Below, piece by piece: positions 16,302-25,967 of a stretch of 64,000 nt of DNA. A program made the translations under genes and the position numbers. Source of the stretch: CAVYGN01 sp964413265 (GTDB lineage: Bacteria; Spirochaetota; Brevinematia; Brevinematales; JAOACQ01); the NCBI GenBank assembly GCA_964413265.1, contig CAYPRX010000119.1, positions 17,515-81,514 on the forward strand, in the 5' to 3' direction. Positions within the stretch are counted from its first letter, which is position 1. Each line of letters opens with the position of its first letter. A model generated the notes under the pieces. It was not told where the DNA came from. It saw only the letters and a list, made by a program, of their open reading frames with translations, and made no database searches.

Positions 16302-17635
16302 AATTGCTTATTGTTGACGATAATGAAGACGTTATATCCAGTTTAAAAGGTGTATTCGGGGAATATGATATCATAGGCGCGGATTCTATAAAGAACGCGA
16401 AAAAATACCTTGCTCTGGAGGACGATTCAATAGAAATAGCCGTTATCGATATGAAACTTGGTGATGAGGATGGGCTTGAACTTTTAAGCGACATCAAGCA
16501 GAGATATCCCTTCATAGAATGCGTTATGATATCCGGGTATTCGAGTGTTGAAAAGGCTGTCCTCTCTATAAAGATGGGTGCATTTGATTTTGTCGAAAAA
16601 CCGATTTCCTATCAAAAGATGAAGGTGGTAATCAACAATGCGATTGAACATAAAATGTTTTCGAGCCTTCTAAAAAAGGAATTGGAAAAGTACGAAATTG
16701 TAGGAGAATCTTCCGCAATAAAAAAGATGAACAATTTAATAGAAAAAGCCTCACATATTGATTTCCCGGTACTGATAACCGGTGAAAGCGGGGTGGGTAA
16801 GGAGCATGTGGCTCACCTGATACATCTTAAGAGTAAACGCGGCAAGAATGAAATGATAAAACAGAACTGCGCAGCTATTCCTGAAAACCTCTTTGAAAGC
16901 GAACTTTTCGGCCATGAAAAGGGAGCTTTTACAGGAGCCTCAAGTGTGAGAAAGGGGAAAATTGAACTTGCGAGTCAGGGCACTCTTTTCCTTGATGAAG
17001 TGGGGGAGATGCCGCTTTCACAGCAGGCCAAGCTGTTAAGAGTCCTTGAGGACAGGGAAATTACCCGTGTGGGGGGTGAAAACAAGATAAAGGTTGATTT
17101 CCGTCTGATCTGTGCGACCAACCGGAACCTTAAAGAGGCGGTCAGTGAAGGCAAATTCAGAGAGGATTTTTTTTACAGGATAGGGGTTATTGTCGTCAAT
17201 ATTCCGCCCCTGCGAGAGAGAAAAGAGGATATAAAAAATCTGGCCGAACATTTTTTAAAGCAGGCCTGTATTGAAAACGGTTCCTTTATAAAATCGATCA
17301 GCAATGAAGCGATGAAACTTATCTGTGAAATTCCTCTGAAAGGAAATATCAGGGAACTGAAGAACCTCATGCAGAGGCTTTACGCTTTTTCAGAGAATGA
17401 GGTGATACTTCCAGGGGATGTAAGGAATACAATGGTTTCACAGAATAAAAACGGTGTGGACTTCATTTTTCAAAATACAATGCAGTACAGCGAAGCAAAA
17501 AAAATGCTTGAAAAAAAGTATATAATTACCCAGCTTTCAATGAACGCCAACAACGTGTCACGGACTGCTATCAGTCTTGGAATCTTGCCGAATAATCTTT
17601 TGAGGAAGATGAAGGATCTTGATATCGTGCTCTAG
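16298..17635 (+). CDS. NtrC-family sigma-54-dependent response regulator
   Basis: 445 aa. Receiver domain with phospho-acceptor Asp51 (VIDMKLGDEDG), AAA+ activator domain with Walker A GESGVGKE (162-169), the sigma-54 contact loop GAFTGA (209-214), FLDEVGE and ATNRNLKEAV, and a C-terminal Fis-type helix-turn-helix (NNVSRTAISLGI). It activates sigma-54 RNA polymerase from upstream sites. The -24/-12 element and palindrome before this same operon make positive autoregulation likely. No other sigma-54 promoter was found in the window. Confidence 0.95.
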   Translation: MKLLIVDDNEDVISSLKGVFGEYDIIGADSIKNAKKYLALEDDSIEIAVIDMKLGDEDGLELLSDIKQRYPFIECVMISGYSSVEKAVLSIKMGAFDFVEKPISYQKMKVVINNAIEHKMFSSLLKKELEKYEIVGESSAIKKMNNLIEKASHIDFPVLITGESGVGKEHVAHLIHLKSKRGKNEMIKQNCAAIPENLFESELFGHEKGAFTGASSVRKGKIELASQGTLFLDEVGEMPLSQQAKLLRVLEDREITRVGGENKIKVDFRLICATNRNLKEAVSEGKFREDFFYRIGVIVVNIPPLRERKEDIKNLAEHFLKQACIENGSFIKSISNEAMKLICEIPLKGNIRELKNLMQRLYAFSENEVILPGDVRNTMVSQNKNGVDFIFQNTMQYSEAKKMLEKKYIITQLSMNANNVSRTAISLGILPNNLLRKMKDLDIVL

Positions 17636-17695
17636 ATTGCCAAAAAACCCCTCCTATGATAGAATTATCGAAGGTTTTAATTCCGGAAGGTCTTT

Positions 17696-18418
17696 ATGAA
17701 GGGTCTGGTGATCATTCCCACATATAACGAGGCTGAAAATATAAGGCTAATCATACCCGAAGTACTTAAACAGGGAAGGTCATTTGAAGTTCTGGTTGTT
17801 GATGATAATTCACCGGACGGTACTGGCCGGATAGTAAAAAAAATGGTGCAGTCTAATGAGCGGATACATCTGATAGAGCGTAAACAAAAAGCAGGACTTG
17901 GAAAGGCATATGTCGCAGGATTTAAATGGGCCCTGAAACAGGATAAATCATATGATTTCTTCTGCGAAATGGATGCTGATTTTTCCCATGATCCCTGTGA
18001 ACTTCACCTGTTTACCGAGGCATTAAAGGAGGGATATGATGCTGTCTGCGGGTCCCGTTATATCAGGGGTGTCAGGGTCCTTAACTGGGATCTGAAAAGA
18101 TTGCTCATCAGCTTGATCGGGAATATTTATGCGCGAATTTCAACAGGTGTGAAACTTACAGATCTAACCGGCGGATACAACTGTTATACACGCAGGGTGC
18201 TTGAACAGCTAAACCTTGACGGGATAAGCTCAAGCGGGTATTCCTTTCAAATTGAGATGAAGGTCAAGACAACATGGAAAGGCTTCAGGATCAAGGAAGT
18301 CCCAATAATTTTCCGCGACCGTTATGAAGGCACAACTAAGATGAGCGGAGGGATTGTAAACGAAGCCATTCTCAAGTGCTGGAAATTCCGGATCGATAAA
18401 TGGCTCAAAAGAATATAA
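17696..18418 (+). CDS. Polyprenol-phosphate mannose/glucose synthase (GT2, DPM1-like)
   Basis: 240 aa, the length of single-domain DPM1-like enzymes. GT2 hallmarks: IPTYNEAENI, VVDDNSPDGTG, EMDADFSHDP, CGSRYIRG, LTGGYNCYTRRVL and KEVPIIFRDRYEGTTKMS. It transfers mannose or glucose from a nucleotide sugar to a lipid phosphate. A lipid-linked sugar of this kind is the donor for GT39 (PMT) enzymes, and one such gene is at 28552. No C-terminal membrane helices are present. It overlaps gltX by 19 nt. Confidence 0.9.
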   Translation: MKGLVIIPTYNEAENIRLIIPEVLKQGRSFEVLVVDDNSPDGTGRIVKKMVQSNERIHLIERKQKAGLGKAYVAGFKWALKQDKSYDFFCEMDADFSHDPCELHLFTEALKEGYDAVCGSRYIRGVRVLNWDLKRLLISLIGNIYARISTGVKLTDLTGGYNCYTRRVLEQLNLDGISSSGYSFQIEMKVKTTWKGFRIKEVPIIFRDRYEGTTKMSGGIVNEAILKCWKFRIDKWLKRI

Positions 18419-19674
18419 AGGTCAGATTCGCACCATCGCCGACAGGGAAGCTTCACCTTGGCAGCGCGCGAACCGCTGTTTTCAACTGGCTATATGCCAG
18501 GCATATGGGCGGTATCTTTGTTCTGAGGATAGAAGATACTGACCTTGCCCGTTCGGAAGAATCATATACTGAATCCATTATCGAAGATATGGCCTGGCTT
18601 GGGATGGATTACGATGAGTTTTACAGGCAAAGCGATAGGTTCGATATATACAGGTCCTATGCAGAAAAGCTTCTTTCGACTGGCATGGCTTATTACAGCG
18701 ATGAGAGCTTACGCATCAGAATCGGAAAACCCAGGGTTATAGCTTTTAATGATATTGTAAAAGGTGGCATTTCGGTAAATACTACTGAACTTGATGATTT
18801 TGTCATAATGAAAGGCACCGGTACACCAACTTACAATTTTGCCGTAGTAATTGATGACGCCTTGATGGGCATTACCCACTGCATCAGGGGTGAAGATCAT
18901 ATAACCAATACAATAAAACAGATAATCGTTTATGAATACCTTTCTTTAGGGGTTCCCATTTTTGCTCATCTTCCTCTTGTAATGGACATTGATAAAAGCA
19001 GGTTATCTAAACGTAAAGGTTCTAAAGAAATAGATTATTACCGTTCTTCAGGGATACTTCCTGAGGCTCTTCTCAACACAATAGCGAGGCTCGGATGGTC
19101 ATACGGCGATAAAGAGGTCTTCACCAAGGAAGAGCTCATCAGCCTTTTTGATATTTCAAAAATAGCCAGATCCAGTGCTGTTTATGATGAGGGAAAGATG
19201 GAATGGTTAAACGGCAGACATATGAAAATACAGGATATCGACAGGATTTATTCACATTTCATGGAATTCACGGCGGCTGCTGGTCTTGAAATGAAGGGGA
19301 GGATGTCCGACAGCACCTGGCTTAAGAAAGCAGTAGAACTGCTTCGCGGAAGGCATAAGACAATGAAATCACTCTATAATGAAGTGTCTCTTTATGCCGG
19401 TGATATTCCGGATTTGAAAGAGATCAAGATTGAACCTGCTGTGGAAAAGGCCTTCAAGGAGGCAGCGGAATATATCTGCTCTATCCCTCCGGATGAAGAC
19501 ACAGAGGAAATTGAGAAGGGGTTAAGGCATATAGCCCAAAAAAATTCATTAAAATTCGGCGAACTTGCCGGTGCGCTTCGCCTTACGCTTACGGGAAGGA
19601 AGGAAAGCCCAGGATTGACTGTTTTATTAGCCCTGCTGGGAGAAGAGGCCAGGAAGAGGCTTATATGCAGCTAA
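18400..19674 (+). CDS. gltX: Glutamyl-tRNA synthetase, short form
   Basis: 424 aa, about 45 shorter than usual. Class I motifs are present: FAPSPTGKLHLGS (HIGH region, residues 10-22) and SRLSKRKGS (KMSKS region). The stretch between GMAYYS and the FNDIVKGGI segment is much shorter than in typical GluRS, where it carries the often Cys-containing zinc-binding part of the acceptor-binding domain; no Cys cluster remains. The C-terminal anticodon-binding part is present, so this is not the short Glu-Q-RS. The start overlaps the upstream glycosyltransferase by 19 nt with no strong ribosome site. Confidence 0.93.
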   Translation: MAQKNIKVRFAPSPTGKLHLGSARTAVFNWLYARHMGGIFVLRIEDTDLARSEESYTESIIEDMAWLGMDYDEFYRQSDRFDIYRSYAEKLLSTGMAYYSDESLRIRIGKPRVIAFNDIVKGGISVNTTELDDFVIMKGTGTPTYNFAVVIDDALMGITHCIRGEDHITNTIKQIIVYEYLSLGVPIFAHLPLVMDIDKSRLSKRKGSKEIDYYRSSGILPEALLNTIARLGWSYGDKEVFTKEELISLFDISKIARSSAVYDEGKMEWLNGRHMKIQDIDRIYSHFMEFTAAAGLEMKGRMSDSTWLKKAVELLRGRHKTMKSLYNEVSLYAGDIPDLKEIKIEPAVEKAFKEAAEYICSIPPDEDTEEIEKGLRHIAQKNSLKFGELAGALRLTLTGRKESPGLTVLLALLGEEARKRLICS

Positions 19675-19689
19675 GACACATAGATTACC

Positions 19690-19718
19690 TTGACATATTT
19701 TTGGTTAAGACTTAACCT
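19690..19718 (+). promoter_or_regulatory. Possible promoter with inverted repeat before the radical SAM gene
   Basis: TTGACA at 19690-19695, 17 nt, then a weak TAACCT at 19713-19718. The spacer and -10 contain the perfect repeat GGTTAAG-A-CTTAACC (19703-19717), which could be an operator. The predicted start would fall close to the GTG start codon at 19725. Confidence 0.4.
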
Positions 19719-19724
19719 TTTAAA

Positions 19725-21647
19725 GTGAAAAAGAATATATTATTAGTATATCCCGAATTTCCTTCCACATATTGGGGTTTTGAGCACAGTCTGAAATTTA
19801 TCGGGAAAAGGGCGGCTTATCCACCTCTTGGTCTGATGACGATTGCTGCTCTCATTCCCCCTCAATATGACCTTAAACTTGTAAATATGAATGTAGAAGC
19901 ATTAAAAGAAAGTGATATTGAATGGTCGGATTATGTTTTTCTTTCCGCTATGATCGTTCAAAAGGATTCCTTTGACGATGTAGTCAGGCTATCCCATAAA
20001 CATAATAAAACTGTTGTCGCAGGCGGGCCATACCCGACCATGTCATATGCGAATATTGCGGGGGTTGATCACTTTGTACTTGATGAGGCTGAAATGACAT
20101 TGCCGGATTTTTTCAGGGACATTGAAGAGGGAAAAGGAGCGAAGATTTACAGATCCAGTCTTAAGCCGGAGATGTCTATGGCCCCTTTACCGCGCTTTGA
20201 CCTGATAGATATTAATGCGTACGCCTCCATGGCTTTGCAGTTTTCACGAGGGTGTCCTTTTGATTGTGAGTTTTGCGATATTATAGAGCTTTTCGGCCAC
20301 AAACCGAGGACAAAATCGCCCCAGCAATTCATCAATGAACTTGAAAGCCTTTATAAAACAGGGTACAGGGGATCTGTCTTTATTGTTGATGATAACTTCA
20401 TCGGGAACAAATTTGCTGTAAAAGAACTGCTGAGGACCATATTAGAATGGCAGAATGAGAAAAGATATCCGTTTACATTTATGACTGAAGCAAGTATAAA
20501 TCTTGCAGATGATGAAGAACTGCTGAATCTTATGGCTGAGGTCAGATTTAACGGGGTATTTCTAGGCATTGAAACCCCCTCGGAAGAATCGCTCAAGCTT
20601 GCTAACAAACTGCAGAATACAAAAATTAAAATGCTTGAAAGCATACATAAAATACAGAGCAAGGGTCTGGAAGTATCAGGCGGATTTATTTTAGGTTTTG
20701 ACAGTGATGAAGATGATATTTTTGACCGCCAGATCAAATTTATAAACGATGCCGCTATACCAATGGCAATGGTCGGGCTCCTTACAGCACTTGAACAGAC
20801 GAGGCTTTATAAAAGGCTCTCGGATGAAAAGAGGATTATCAAAGGGGTATCGGGAAACAATACCCATACCCTTGAATTGAATTTTATTCCCAGAATGCCG
20901 GTCGACAAGCTCATTGAGGGTTATAAAAGGGTAATTTCGACAGTATATGAACCAAGGGTATATTTCAAGCGCTGTTATGATCTTATAAATATCCTTCCCA
21001 ATAAATACCATTCTTCTGTGAAAAAATTTTCGATATCCAATATAATTATATACTTTTATGCCCTTATAAGGTCGATTTTTCTCCAGGGCTTCAGCTCATA
21101 CGGTCATATATACTTAAAATTTCTTGCCAAGGTTTTGATATCCAAGCCCGCAAGGTTCCCTCAAGCAGTAAAGTCTGCTATCTTCGGTTATCATTTCTTC
21201 TTATTTACAGACAGGCAGATCAATAAAAAGATGGCGCTTCTGGATAACTTCAAGGTCTATATCAATATGCTTATAAAATTTTTTCAGGAAAAGATTGCTT
21301 TTGCCCATAACCTGAATTGGAAAAAAGCCGTCAATGAACTCTTTAATCTCAGAGAAAAGGTGCTTCCAGATGTGAACAGGAAATATAAAAGGGCATCAAA
21401 ACTTTCGAATCAATATACGGAAAGTGCTATGGGAAGACTTGAAGAGAGTATTTTTGATTATATAAATAGAATCAGTTATTTTTTAAAGAAAGCGATGGAC
21501 AAAACAGGCAGTGATAAGCACCGGTATATAAACCGCGTGAAGAGCGCAATAAGCTCTAACCTACCTGATTCAATGAGGTTCGGTAAACTCGCAAAAATTA
21601 TCGATAAAGTATTGCTTGATTTCTGTACTGCAGGTGTTACGCGCTAG
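19725..21647 (+). CDS. B12-binding-type radical SAM protein (DUF4070-like)
   Basis: 640 aa with a GTG start and no clear ribosome site. N-terminal Rossmann-like cobalamin-binding-type domain (YPPLGLMTIAALIP; VVAGGPYPT), then radical SAM with FSRGCPFDCEFCDI (CxxxCxxC) near residue 170-183 and FIVDDNFIGNK. After the barrel comes a segment typical of DUF4070 (residues about 370-500), then roughly 130 basic, helical residues I do not recognise. The N-domain lacks the DxHxxG cobalamin motif. Such proteins are often methyltransferases on lipids or cofactors; the substrate is unknown. The 3' end overlaps lon by 11 nt. Confidence 0.88.
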   Translation: MKKNILLVYPEFPSTYWGFEHSLKFIGKRAAYPPLGLMTIAALIPPQYDLKLVNMNVEALKESDIEWSDYVFLSAMIVQKDSFDDVVRLSHKHNKTVVAGGPYPTMSYANIAGVDHFVLDEAEMTLPDFFRDIEEGKGAKIYRSSLKPEMSMAPLPRFDLIDINAYASMALQFSRGCPFDCEFCDIIELFGHKPRTKSPQQFINELESLYKTGYRGSVFIVDDNFIGNKFAVKELLRTILEWQNEKRYPFTFMTEASINLADDEELLNLMAEVRFNGVFLGIETPSEESLKLANKLQNTKIKMLESIHKIQSKGLEVSGGFILGFDSDEDDIFDRQIKFINDAAIPMAMVGLLTALEQTRLYKRLSDEKRIIKGVSGNNTHTLELNFIPRMPVDKLIEGYKRVISTVYEPRVYFKRCYDLINILPNKYHSSVKKFSISNIIIYFYALIRSIFLQGFSSYGHIYLKFLAKVLISKPARFPQAVKSAIFGYHFFLFTDRQINKKMALLDNFKVYINMLIKFFQEKIAFAHNLNWKKAVNELFNLREKVLPDVNRKYKRASKLSNQYTESAMGRLEESIFDYINRISYFLKKAMDKTGSDKHRYINRVKSAISSNLPDSMRFGKLAKIIDKVLLDFCTAGVTR

Positions 21648-24021
21648 CTTTTGACCTGCCGGCTTTTGACATTCCGGTCTTCTTCACTGGCTTATTTTTC
21701 TCAATCATTACAATCTTAAGAACTTCCTCTATTTTTTCCACATAATAAATAGTTAGATCTTTGAGTATCTGTTCGTTCATCTCGCTTATGTCTTTCTCAT
21801 TACTTTTTGGAATTATCACTTTGAATATTCCGCCTCTTTTTGCAGCCAGGAGCTTTTCCCTGAGCCCTCCTATTGGCAATACATCACCTTTAAGTGTTAT
21901 TTCGCCTGTCATAGCAAAGTCGTTACGGGCTTTTTTACCTGAAAAAGTTGAAATGATGGAGCTGATCATCGTTACACCAGCCGAGGGTCCGTCTTTGGGT
22001 ATTGCCCCTTCAGGTACATGGATGTGAAGATCGTTCTGTCTGAAGAGCACCGGATCAATTCCGGACTTTTCAGCCACTGACTTGGCGTATGAAAAGGCAA
22101 TCTTTGCTGATTCCTGCATGACCTCTCCAAGCTGGCCTGTAAGTATGAGATCACCCTTACCCTTGAAGATTGAACTCTCTATATAAAGAACATCACCGCC
22201 GTTCTCAGTCCATGCCAGTCCGGCAATCACGCCGACCCTCGGTTCCTTCTGACCGCGGGTAAAATCGAATTTCCTTACACCGAGGTGCTTTGAGATTTTT
22301 TTCGAGTCTATTCGTATCGAATTTACATCAAGGCTAACCTTGTCCCTGGCGATTTTTCTGATCACCTTTCCGATGTTTCTCTCAAGGCTCCTGACCCCGG
22401 CTTCCTTGGTATAAAATCTTACAATATCGAGAATGGAATTATCTGTAAAGTTTACCTTAATGTCTGTCATACCATTTTCTGTCATCTGCTTCGGTATTAA
22501 AAATTTCTTCGCAATCTCTTTTTTTTCGAGTTCCGTATAACCCGGAATTTCTATTATTTCCATTCTGTCTCTCAGGGGTATGGGTATATTGTAGAGATTA
22601 TTTGCCGTTGTGATGAAAAAAACATAGGACAGGTCAAAATCAAGTGACATATAATGGTCATTAAATGTGTTGTTCTGCTCCGGATCAAGAACCTCCAGAA
22701 GAGCGGAACTCGGATCTCCCCTGAAATCCGTACTCATTTTATCGATTTCATCCATAAGAAACACAGGATTCATTGAACCTGCTTTTTTCATCATTTGTAC
22801 GATCTTACCTGGAAGCGCGCCTACATAAGTCCTTCTGTGACCTCTTATTTCGGCTTCATCCCTCACGCCTCCTAATGATACGCGGATAAAATTACGATTC
22901 AGAGCATGGGCGATGGATTTGGCGAGGGAAGTCTTCCCTGTTCCCGGAGGGCCTACGAAACAGATTATCGGACCCTTTGACTTCGGATTGAGCTGGCGTA
23001 CCGCTATAAAATCTATGATTCTTTCCTTTGCCTCTTTAAGTCCGTAATGTTCCTTTTCAAGGATGTCTTCCGCCACCTTCAGGTCTTTATTATCGACTGT
23101 ATATTTTCCCCAGGGAAGATCTACCAGCCATTCTATGTAGTTGTAAAGAACAGTGTATTCCGGTGACATATTGGGTATTTTTGAAAGCCTGCCAAGTTCG
23201 CTCTCAAATTTCTCTTTTACCGCTTCAGGCATTTCCCGTGATTTCGCCCTTTCTCTCAGTTCCAGTATGCCTTCATCCTGTGATTCTCCCTCATCGAGTT
23301 CCTTTCTGATTTCTTTAAGCTGTTCGTTTAAAAAGTACTTTTTCTGCATTTTCTCCATTCTATCCTGAACACGTTTGTTGATATCATCCTCAATTTTAAG
23401 AACGTCTATCTCTTTGTGCACAAGAGCAAGTGTTTTTGTGAGCCTTTCGTTAATATCATTTTCTTCAAGGATTGCCTGTTTGTCCGAAACCTGGGATGGT
23501 ATGTTCGCCATTACCGCGTCAATTAATTTTTCAGAATCATCGATCGATACTATGGAGGCTGCCGTATCTTTCGGAATCTTGGGATTAAGCGATATATATT
23601 CGACAAATTTATCCTTTAAAGTCCTGATAAGTGCCTCAAGCTCATTACTGTTGTTTACTTTAGAAACAAGATCATCGACTTCAGCCATTGAAAAACCGTC
23701 ATCCTGAATAAATCTGGAGATTTTGCTTCTTTTAAGCCCCTCTACAAGGATCCGCACCATGCCGTTAGGCATATTTATCAGTTCCAGGATTGTAGAGACA
23801 CATCCTACGTCAAAAATATCATCATCGGATGGGTTTTCAACATCCTTGCTTTTTTGAGCGGAAAGTAAAAGAGGGAGATTATTTTCAAAGGCATGCATTA
23901 CCGCCTTTACTGAAGTATTGCGGCCAATAATAAGCGGTACAACCATATATGGGAAAACAACTATACCGCGAAGCGGTATCAGAGGGAATTTTTCTTTTTT
24001 TTTATTGTCGGATTCGCCCAT
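21637..24021 (-). CDS. lon: ATP-dependent protease Lon
   Basis: 794 aa, full length. N-terminal substrate domain (FPLIPLRGIVVFPYMVVPL), AAA+ module with GPPGTGKTSLA and FLMDEIDKM, and the protease domain with catalytic Ser in PKDGPSAGV and Lys in GEITLKGDVLPIGG. The C-terminus ends in a Lys-rich tail (KPVKKTGMSKAGRSKA) longer than needed for activity. It follows clpX by 12 nt, so clpP-clpX-lon form one quality-control operon. The 3' end overlaps the opposing radical SAM gene. Confidence 0.98.
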   Translation of the reverse strand: MGESDNKKKEKFPLIPLRGIVVFPYMVVPLIIGRNTSVKAVMHAFENNLPLLLSAQKSKDVENPSDDDIFDVGCVSTILELINMPNGMVRILVEGLKRSKISRFIQDDGFSMAEVDDLVSKVNNSNELEALIRTLKDKFVEYISLNPKIPKDTAASIVSIDDSEKLIDAVMANIPSQVSDKQAILEENDINERLTKTLALVHKEIDVLKIEDDINKRVQDRMEKMQKKYFLNEQLKEIRKELDEGESQDEGILELRERAKSREMPEAVKEKFESELGRLSKIPNMSPEYTVLYNYIEWLVDLPWGKYTVDNKDLKVAEDILEKEHYGLKEAKERIIDFIAVRQLNPKSKGPIICFVGPPGTGKTSLAKSIAHALNRNFIRVSLGGVRDEAEIRGHRRTYVGALPGKIVQMMKKAGSMNPVFLMDEIDKMSTDFRGDPSSALLEVLDPEQNNTFNDHYMSLDFDLSYVFFITTANNLYNIPIPLRDRMEIIEIPGYTELEKKEIAKKFLIPKQMTENGMTDIKVNFTDNSILDIVRFYTKEAGVRSLERNIGKVIRKIARDKVSLDVNSIRIDSKKISKHLGVRKFDFTRGQKEPRVGVIAGLAWTENGGDVLYIESSIFKGKGDLILTGQLGEVMQESAKIAFSYAKSVAEKSGIDPVLFRQNDLHIHVPEGAIPKDGPSAGVTMISSIISTFSGKKARNDFAMTGEITLKGDVLPIGGLREKLLAAKRGGIFKVIIPKSNEKDISEMNEQILKDLTIYYVEKIEEVLKIVMIEKNKPVKKTGMSKAGRSKASA

Positions 24022-24033
24022 TTACTTACCTCA

Positions 24034-25329
24034 TTATGCTATTTTGGGCTCTTTACCCAGGGTTACCACATCTTTGTCTATGATGCAGTGTTTTACATTT
24101 TTCATCGATGGAATTTCATACATTATATCTAGCATAACTTCCTCAATAACAGATCTTAATCCCCTTGCTCCTGTTTTCTTTTCTTTTGTCTTATTTACAA
24201 TCTCGCTTATGGCGTCGTTGGTGAATTCCAGTTCAACATTTTCAAGACCCAGGAGTTTTTGATACTGTTTGATTAAAGCATTTTTAGGATCAGTAAGAAT
24301 CCGCTTTAACTCGTCATCTTTGAGTTCATGGAGTATAGCTGTAATAGGAAGCCTTCCGACCAATTCGGGAATAAGTCCATATTTGATAAAATCATGCGGT
24401 ATTATATCTTTCAGCACCCTTTCAGTATCAGTTCTGGAATGTGTCTGAGCACTTTTAAATCCGACTTCTTTTTTCCCCAACCTTGATTTTACTATCTCCT
24501 CAAGTCCAACGAAAGCTCCACCAACTATAAATAAAATATTGCAGGTATTAACCATGATATTTTTCTGCTGGGGGTGCTTCCTGCCTCCGTATGCCGGTAC
24601 CGACGCATCCGTACCCTCTATCAGTTTTAAAAGTGCCTGCTGAACACCCTCTCCCGATACATCCCGGGTAATGGATACGTTTTCGCTCTTTCTTGCTATT
24701 TTATCGATTTCATCTATATAAACGATTCCAACTTCCGCCCTTGAAATCAAGTTTTCAAGGTCTTTGGATTCCGGATCGAAATAACCTCCGGCCGCATTCT
24801 GAAGAAGCCTTAAGAGAACATTTTCAACATCATCACCTACATAGCCGGCTTCTGTCAGGGTAGTGGCGTCAGCTATGGCAAAAGGAACGTCAAGCATCCT
24901 GGCAAGTATCTTGGCAAGAAGTGTTTTACCGCTGCCGGTGGGACCTAAAAGAATTATATTGCTTTTTTCGATCTCGACATCATTTTTTTCATCATCAAAT
25001 GAATTTGAAAAAATTCTCTTGTAATGATTGTAAACAGCCACTGAGAGTATTTTTTTTGCGTTATCCTGTCCGATTACATAAGAATCGAGAAATTCTTTCA
25101 TCTCTTTAGGCCTCGGGAGTTTGTGTACAGTGCTGATAGTGTTGCTTCTATGCTCAGCCTGGATAGCCTGATAAGAATTGTAAAGGCAGTTATCGCATAT
25201 ATAAACGTCACCCTCCCCCTTTATCATTCTGTAAACTTCGCTGGAAGAAGCTCCGCAAAAACTGCATTGAACATTTTTTTTAAACCTTGTCAGACTGTTT
25301 TCTATATTTTCTTTTTTGTTCACGGACAT
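24034..25329 (-). CDS. clpX: ClpX, ATPase subunit of ClpXP
   Basis: 431 aa. N-terminal C4 zinc finger (CSFCGASSSEVYRMIKGEG then ICDNC), Walker A GPTGSGKTLLA, Walker B-like IVYIDEIDKI and the sensor region of ClpX (LVGRLPITAIL). It unfolds tagged proteins for ClpP. The start lies 3 nt after clpP. Confidence 0.98.
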   Translation of the reverse strand: MSVNKKENIENSLTRFKKNVQCSFCGASSSEVYRMIKGEGDVYICDNCLYNSYQAIQAEHRSNTISTVHKLPRPKEMKEFLDSYVIGQDNAKKILSVAVYNHYKRIFSNSFDDEKNDVEIEKSNIILLGPTGSGKTLLAKILARMLDVPFAIADATTLTEAGYVGDDVENVLLRLLQNAAGGYFDPESKDLENLISRAEVGIVYIDEIDKIARKSENVSITRDVSGEGVQQALLKLIEGTDASVPAYGGRKHPQQKNIMVNTCNILFIVGGAFVGLEEIVKSRLGKKEVGFKSAQTHSRTDTERVLKDIIPHDFIKYGLIPELVGRLPITAILHELKDDELKRILTDPKNALIKQYQKLLGLENVELEFTNDAISEIVNKTKEKKTGARGLRSVIEEVMLDIMYEIPSMKNVKHCIIDKDVVTLGKEPKIA

Positions 25330-25332
25330 CTT

Positions 25333-25914
25333 TTATTTCCTTTTATCTATTATTTCATCGATAATTCCGTATTTTTTCGCTTCATCACTGGACATAAAGA
25401 AATCTCTATCAGAATCGGCTTCAATCTTATCCAATGGCTGACCTGTATGCTTTACCAGTATTGAGTCCAGCATACTCTTTGTTCTGAGCATTTCTTCTGC
25501 CTGTATTTTTATATCTGTCGCCTGTCCCTGGGTTCCTCCGGAAGGCTGGTGAATCATAATGCGAGAATGAGGAAGTGTGAAGCGTTTTCCATGTTTACCG
25601 GCAGCCAGGAGTACTGCTCCCATAGAGGCGGCCATGCCTATGCAGATAGTGGAAACATCGCATTTTATATATTGCATAGTATCGTAAATTGCAAGCCCTG
25701 ATGTAACAATTCCTCCCGGTGAATTTATATAGAGATTGATGTCCCTTTCAGGATCTTCAGCCTCTAAGAATAAAAGCTGCGCAATCACAAGATTGGCAAT
25801 ATCGTCATCAACTGCGGAACCTAAAAAAACGATCCTGTCTTTCAAGAGCCTTGAATATATATCATAAGCTCTTTCCCCCCTGTTGCTCTGTTCAATAACC
25901 ATTGGAATCAGCAT
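25333..25914 (-). CDS. clpP: ClpP protease subunit
   Basis: 193 aa. Serine protease of ClpXP. Catalytic Ser in CIGMAASMGAVLL, His in LPHSRIMIHQPSGG and an Asp further on (SDRDFFMS region); the N-terminal MLIPMVIEQSNRGERAYDIYSRLL matches mature ClpP, so little or no propeptide. First gene of clpP-clpX-lon. Confidence 0.98.
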   Translation of the reverse strand: MLIPMVIEQSNRGERAYDIYSRLLKDRIVFLGSAVDDDIANLVIAQLLFLEAEDPERDINLYINSPGGIVTSGLAIYDTMQYIKCDVSTICIGMAASMGAVLLAAGKHGKRFTLPHSRIMIHQPSGGTQGQATDIKIQAEEMLRTKSMLDSILVKHTGQPLDKIEADSDRDFFMSSDEAKKYGIIDEIIDKRK

Positions 25915-25967
25915 AAATAACCTCTTTATTCAAATATTATAATTAGATCCTTTAAAATTCCCGTATA

